Shown: piece after piece, positions 61,538 to 64,000 of the stretch
Numbering within the stretch: position 1 is the stretch's first letter
Layout: each line of letters starts with the position of its first letter
NCBI RefSeq assembly: GCF_000647975.1
Contig: NZ_JFKE01000003.1
Span: forward strand, 196,206-260,205
Length of the DNA: 64,000 bases
Reading direction: 5' to 3'
Source of the DNA: Actibacterium mucosum KCTC 23349
Lineage (GTDB): Bacteria > Pseudomonadota > Alphaproteobacteria > Rhodobacterales > Rhodobacteraceae
Made by a program: the position numbers and the translations under genes
The notes under the pieces: generated by a model
What the model was told of the DNA's origin: nothing
The model's database searches: none
The model's input: the letters and a program-made list of their open reading frames with translations, nothing else

Positions 61538-62472
61538 GCCAGCAACTCCCACCCGAACCCGGGAACAAGGTTTTGCACCATGAGCGCCAGGAAATGCAGG
61601 AACAGATAGGCCAGCGACAGTTTGAATACCGATTTCTCGGTCGCATAACCGTCGGCCTCGGCCTGCGCCTCGTCCCGGCGCCAGATGTCCCATGCGCCTT
61701 TCAGGAACAGGGCGTTCAACAGCAATGCGGTGCCCATGTAGACCGGCCCGCCAATCGAAGTCACGCCCAACGCCAGAGCAAACGGAACCAGTAGAACGGT
61801 GTAGACAAGGATATGCGCGCGGGTGGCCTTGCGCCCGTGGGTCACGGTCAGCATCGGCACGCCGGCATCCTTGTAATCGGATTTCATGAACAACGCCAAG
61901 GCCCAGAAATGCGGCGGCGTCCACATGAAGATCAGCATGAACATCAGCACGCTTTCGACGCTGACACCGCCGGTGGCCACGGCCCAGCCGATCATCGGCG
62001 GGAAGGCCCCCGCCGCGCCCCCGATGACGATGTTCTGCGGGGTGGAGCGTTTCAGCCACATCGTGTAGATCACGGCGTAAAAGAAGATGGTAAAGGCCAA
62101 AAGGCCCGCCGCCAGCCAGTTCGAGGCCAGCCCCAGCATCATCACCGACAAGCCCGACAGCGCCAGCCCCACGGCCAGCGCCTCGTCTGCGGTCACGCGG
62201 CCCGAGGGGATCGGGCGGTTCCGAGTGCGTTTCATCACCCGGTCGATATCGGCGTCCCACCACATGTTCAGCGCACCGGACGCGCCGCCGCCAATGGCGA
62301 TGAACAGGATCGACGCAAAGGCGAGCAACGGGTGCACATGCACCGGCGCCACAAGCAAACCGGCCATCGCGGTGAACACCACCAGCGACATCACGCGGGG
62401 CTTCAGCAGGGCGATATAGTCGCCGAACTGCGCTTCGCCGCTTTGGGCCAGGTTCGAGGTTGCGTCGGTCAT
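61534..62472 (-). CDS. ctaB: protohaem IX farnesyltransferase (haem O synthase)
   Basis: A 312-aa integral membrane UbiA-family prenyltransferase with about nine helices. The first Asp-rich motif is NMWWDADIDRVMKRTRNRP, and the second loop holds DYKDAGVPMLTVTHG. It farnesylates haem B to haem O, the precursor of haem A for the oxidase. It is 51 bases after ctaC and overlaps the small CoxF-like gene by 4 bases. Confidence 0.96.
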   Translation of the reverse strand: MTDATSNLAQSGEAQFGDYIALLKPRVMSLVVFTAMAGLLVAPVHVHPLLAFASILFIAIGGGASGALNMWWDADIDRVMKRTRNRPIPSGRVTADEALAVGLALSGLSVMMLGLASNWLAAGLLAFTIFFYAVIYTMWLKRSTPQNIVIGGAAGAFPPMIGWAVATGGVSVESVLMFMLIFMWTPPHFWALALFMKSDYKDAGVPMLTVTHGRKATRAHILVYTVLLVPFALALGVTSIGGPVYMGTALLLNALFLKGAWDIWRRDEAQAEADGYATEKSVFKLSLAYLFLHFLALMVQNLVPGFGWELLA

Positions 62473-62523
62473 TTGCTACCTTTTCGAGAAGGGTGGCGCA
62501 GGGCGGCCTGCGCCGCCCCGATC

Positions 62524-63393
62524 TTAGTCGGCCGAGGCCAGCTGTACGTTTTGCGGCACGCCGGTCTGTGCGCTTGCCGTGCGCGACAGCCATGCATCGT
62601 ATTCATCCTGCGTTACCGCCTTGACGGTGATCGGCATATAGGAGTGATCCTTGCCGCACAGCTCGGAACACTGGCCGAAATACACGCCTTCCATGCCTTC
62701 ATCCACTTCGAACCACAGCTCGGCCAGACGGCCGGGCACCGCGTCCTGCTTCACGCCGAAGGCCGGGATGGTCCATGCATGGATCACATCGGCACCGGTG
62801 ACCTGCACCACAACGGTTTTGCCGGTGGGAACAACAACAGTGGTGTCCGTTGCAAGCAGATAGTGTTCGGGCTCATAGCCATAATCAGCCAGATCTTCCT
62901 TGGGCAACATGAAGCTTTCGAACTCCACGCCCTCGTCGACATATTCGTAACCCCAGTACCACTGGTACCCGGTGGCCTTGATCGTCACGTCGGCAACCGG
63001 GATCTCCTGCTGTTTGAACAGCACCGGCAGCGAAAAGGCGCCGATCACGATCAGGATCAGGATCGGGATCAGGGTCCAGGCGATTTCCAGCGGCGAGTTA
63101 TGGGTGAACTTGGCAGGGGTCGGGTTGGCGCGCTGGTTGTAGCGCACGACGCAATAGCCCAGCAAGACGACTACAAAGATCGTGATCACGGTGATGATCA
63201 CAAGGATCAGGCTGTTGAGACCTTGCAGATCCCGGGCAAGCTCGGTCGCGGCGGGTTGGAAGCCGAGGGCGCCCGGTGTCGGTACACCGATCACGTCCAG
63301 CCCTTCAATCCCGTCCTGCGCCGCTGCTGTCTTGGCGCTGATTCCTGCCGCAGCCATGGCCGAAAGGCCCGAAAACAAGTTCGAAATCCGCAT
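62524..63393 (-). CDS. ctaC: cytochrome c oxidase subunit II
   Basis: A 289-aa subunit with a signal peptide (residues 1-25, AKTAAA), two helices (SLILVIITVITIFVVVLLGY and IAWTLIPILILIVIGAF) and a periplasmic CuA cupredoxin domain. The CuA ligands are His205, Cys242, Glu244, Cys246, His250 and Met253 (GQCSELCGKDHSYMPI). It takes electrons from cytochrome c. It is the first gene of the operon; subunit I (ctaD) is absent here, as is common in this group. A purine-rich GGGAAAAAAAC precedes ATG 63393. Confidence 0.96.
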   Translation of the reverse strand: MRISNLFSGLSAMAAAGISAKTAAAQDGIEGLDVIGVPTPGALGFQPAATELARDLQGLNSLILVIITVITIFVVVLLGYCVVRYNQRANPTPAKFTHNSPLEIAWTLIPILILIVIGAFSLPVLFKQQEIPVADVTIKATGYQWYWGYEYVDEGVEFESFMLPKEDLADYGYEPEHYLLATDTTVVVPTGKTVVVQVTGADVIHAWTIPAFGVKQDAVPGRLAELWFEVDEGMEGVYFGQCSELCGKDHSYMPITVKAVTQDEYDAWLSRTASAQTGVPQNVQLASAD

Positions 63394-63564
63394 GTTTTTT
63401 TCCCGTTCGTAGCGCGACAAATGCCGCCGGCGGGCCCGGTTTGGCCGGTACCCGTTGTGTTTCGCGGCCCAAAAACCATATTAGGCGAGGTGAAACAAGC
63501 AAATCTGTTGCGGCATTGGGCCGCGATTTGCGACAGATCAACGACACAAAGGTTCGCACGCCTC

Positions 63565-64000
63565 ATGAGCTATGCCCCCTTCGACCCGTTTCAGACCAAA
63601 CTGGACCGTGAAACCACGCTGACACAGTTGCGCGCAGGGCTTGAAGGGGCTGACGATGGCGAACTCTTCCTTGAACGGCGTCGGTCCGAGTCGCTGGTTC
63701 TGGATGATCGGCGCATCCGGACGGCCAATTACGACGCGTCCGAGGGATTCGGCCTGCGCGCGGTTCGTGGCGAGGTTTCGGGCTATGCCCATTCCACCGA
63801 GATCAGCGAATCGTCGTTGCGCCGCGCGGTCGAGACCGCACGACTGGCTGTTGGCGATGGCGGCGGCGTCATGGCCCCCGCTCCGCAACCAACGAATACG
63901 CGACTATATACGGATGCCGATCCTGTCAGTGCCGCACCGTTCGGCGTAAAAATCGACGTCCTCAAAGAGATCGATGACTTTGCCCGAGGTCTGGACAAAC
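63565..64000 (+). CDS. tldD: metalloprotease TldD, N-terminal part
   Basis: An open frame starts at ATG 63565 and runs past the window end (145 codons visible). The sequence SYAPFDPFQTKLDRETTLTQ, then LFLERRRSESLVLDDRRIRT, ASEGFGLRAVRGEVSGYAHST and LRRAVETARLA is typical of TldD, the partner of TldE/PmbA in peptide proteolysis (microcin processing and CcdA breakdown in E. coli). The zinc-site HExxxH lies beyond the window. It is divergent from ctaC. Confidence 0.93.
   Translation, partial: MSYAPFDPFQTKLDRETTLTQLRAGLEGADDGELFLERRRSESLVLDDRRIRTANYDASEGFGLRAVRGEVSGYAHSTEISESSLRRAVETARLAVGDGGGVMAPAPQPTNTRLYTDADPVSAAPFGVKIDVLKEIDDFARGLDK

Overview
The window is high-GC (roughly 60 percent or more), densely coded DNA that looks like the chromosome of a marine Rhodobacterales/Roseobacter-group alphaproteobacterium. 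I infer this from the mix of an SoeABC-type sulfite dehydrogenase, a SitABCD manganese importer behind a Mur/Fur-like palindrome, TRAP transport, EI-Ntr (PtsP), a Kdo transferase, and a ctaC-ctaB-small ORF-ctaG-ctaE oxidase cluster without subunit I. I see no rRNA, tRNA, IS element, integrase, phage gene or CRISPR array. No gene-free stretch exceeds about 300 bases.

Layout. 1-2062: end of fabB, fabI, a cupin gene broken by one amber codon, and an FKBP prolyl isomerase. 2242-7346: six tightly overlapping genes (HAD dehalogenase, hydrolase, PLP ammonia-lyase, EEP nuclease-like protein, PcaD-like lactonase, esterase). 7379-11539: a TetR regulator with a palindromic operator in its own promoter, then sitABCD. 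11580-15845: speD facing a five-gene leftward operon of two DUF4178 proteins, a 50-aa membrane peptide, a DUF350 protein and a membrane-fused spermidine-synthase-like enzyme; this is the best candidate for a poorly described system. 16095-20526: soeABC, with a short palindromic insertion inside soeA. 20523-31043: a hexuronide catabolic locus made of two divergent arms (dctP-uidA-uxuR-uxuA leftward, dctQM-GH31-uxuB rightward) with two UxuR/ExuR-like operators between them.

31040-43189: ychF, trpA, a nitroreductase/MarR pair with a strong inverted-repeat operator, a VTT-like membrane protein, an LldD-type dehydrogenase, a Gfo/Idh/MocA oxidoreductase, an MFS transporter, waaA, and several small housekeeping genes. 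43442-50264: a YcaQ-type DNA glycosylase-like protein, lysC, ptsP, an EcsC protein, an acetyltransferase and a flavin reductase. 50283-52471: a SulP transporter, a 58-aa ribbon-helix-helix-like protein, iterated operator-like repeats and a divergent 39-aa ORF ending at a UUCG hairpin. 52536-59821: apt, a globin, a GlcD-like oxidase, an MBL-fold protein, RimJ-like acetyltransferase, M16 protease, thrC and SURF1. 59905-63393: cytochrome c oxidase subunits and assembly factors. 63565-64000: start of tldD.

The genome is very compact: many neighbours overlap by ATGA or TGATG, and four convergent gene pairs share the bases of their stop codons (CTAG or TTAG). Two small genes in the DUF4178 and RHH regions were found by direct reading because they are very short.
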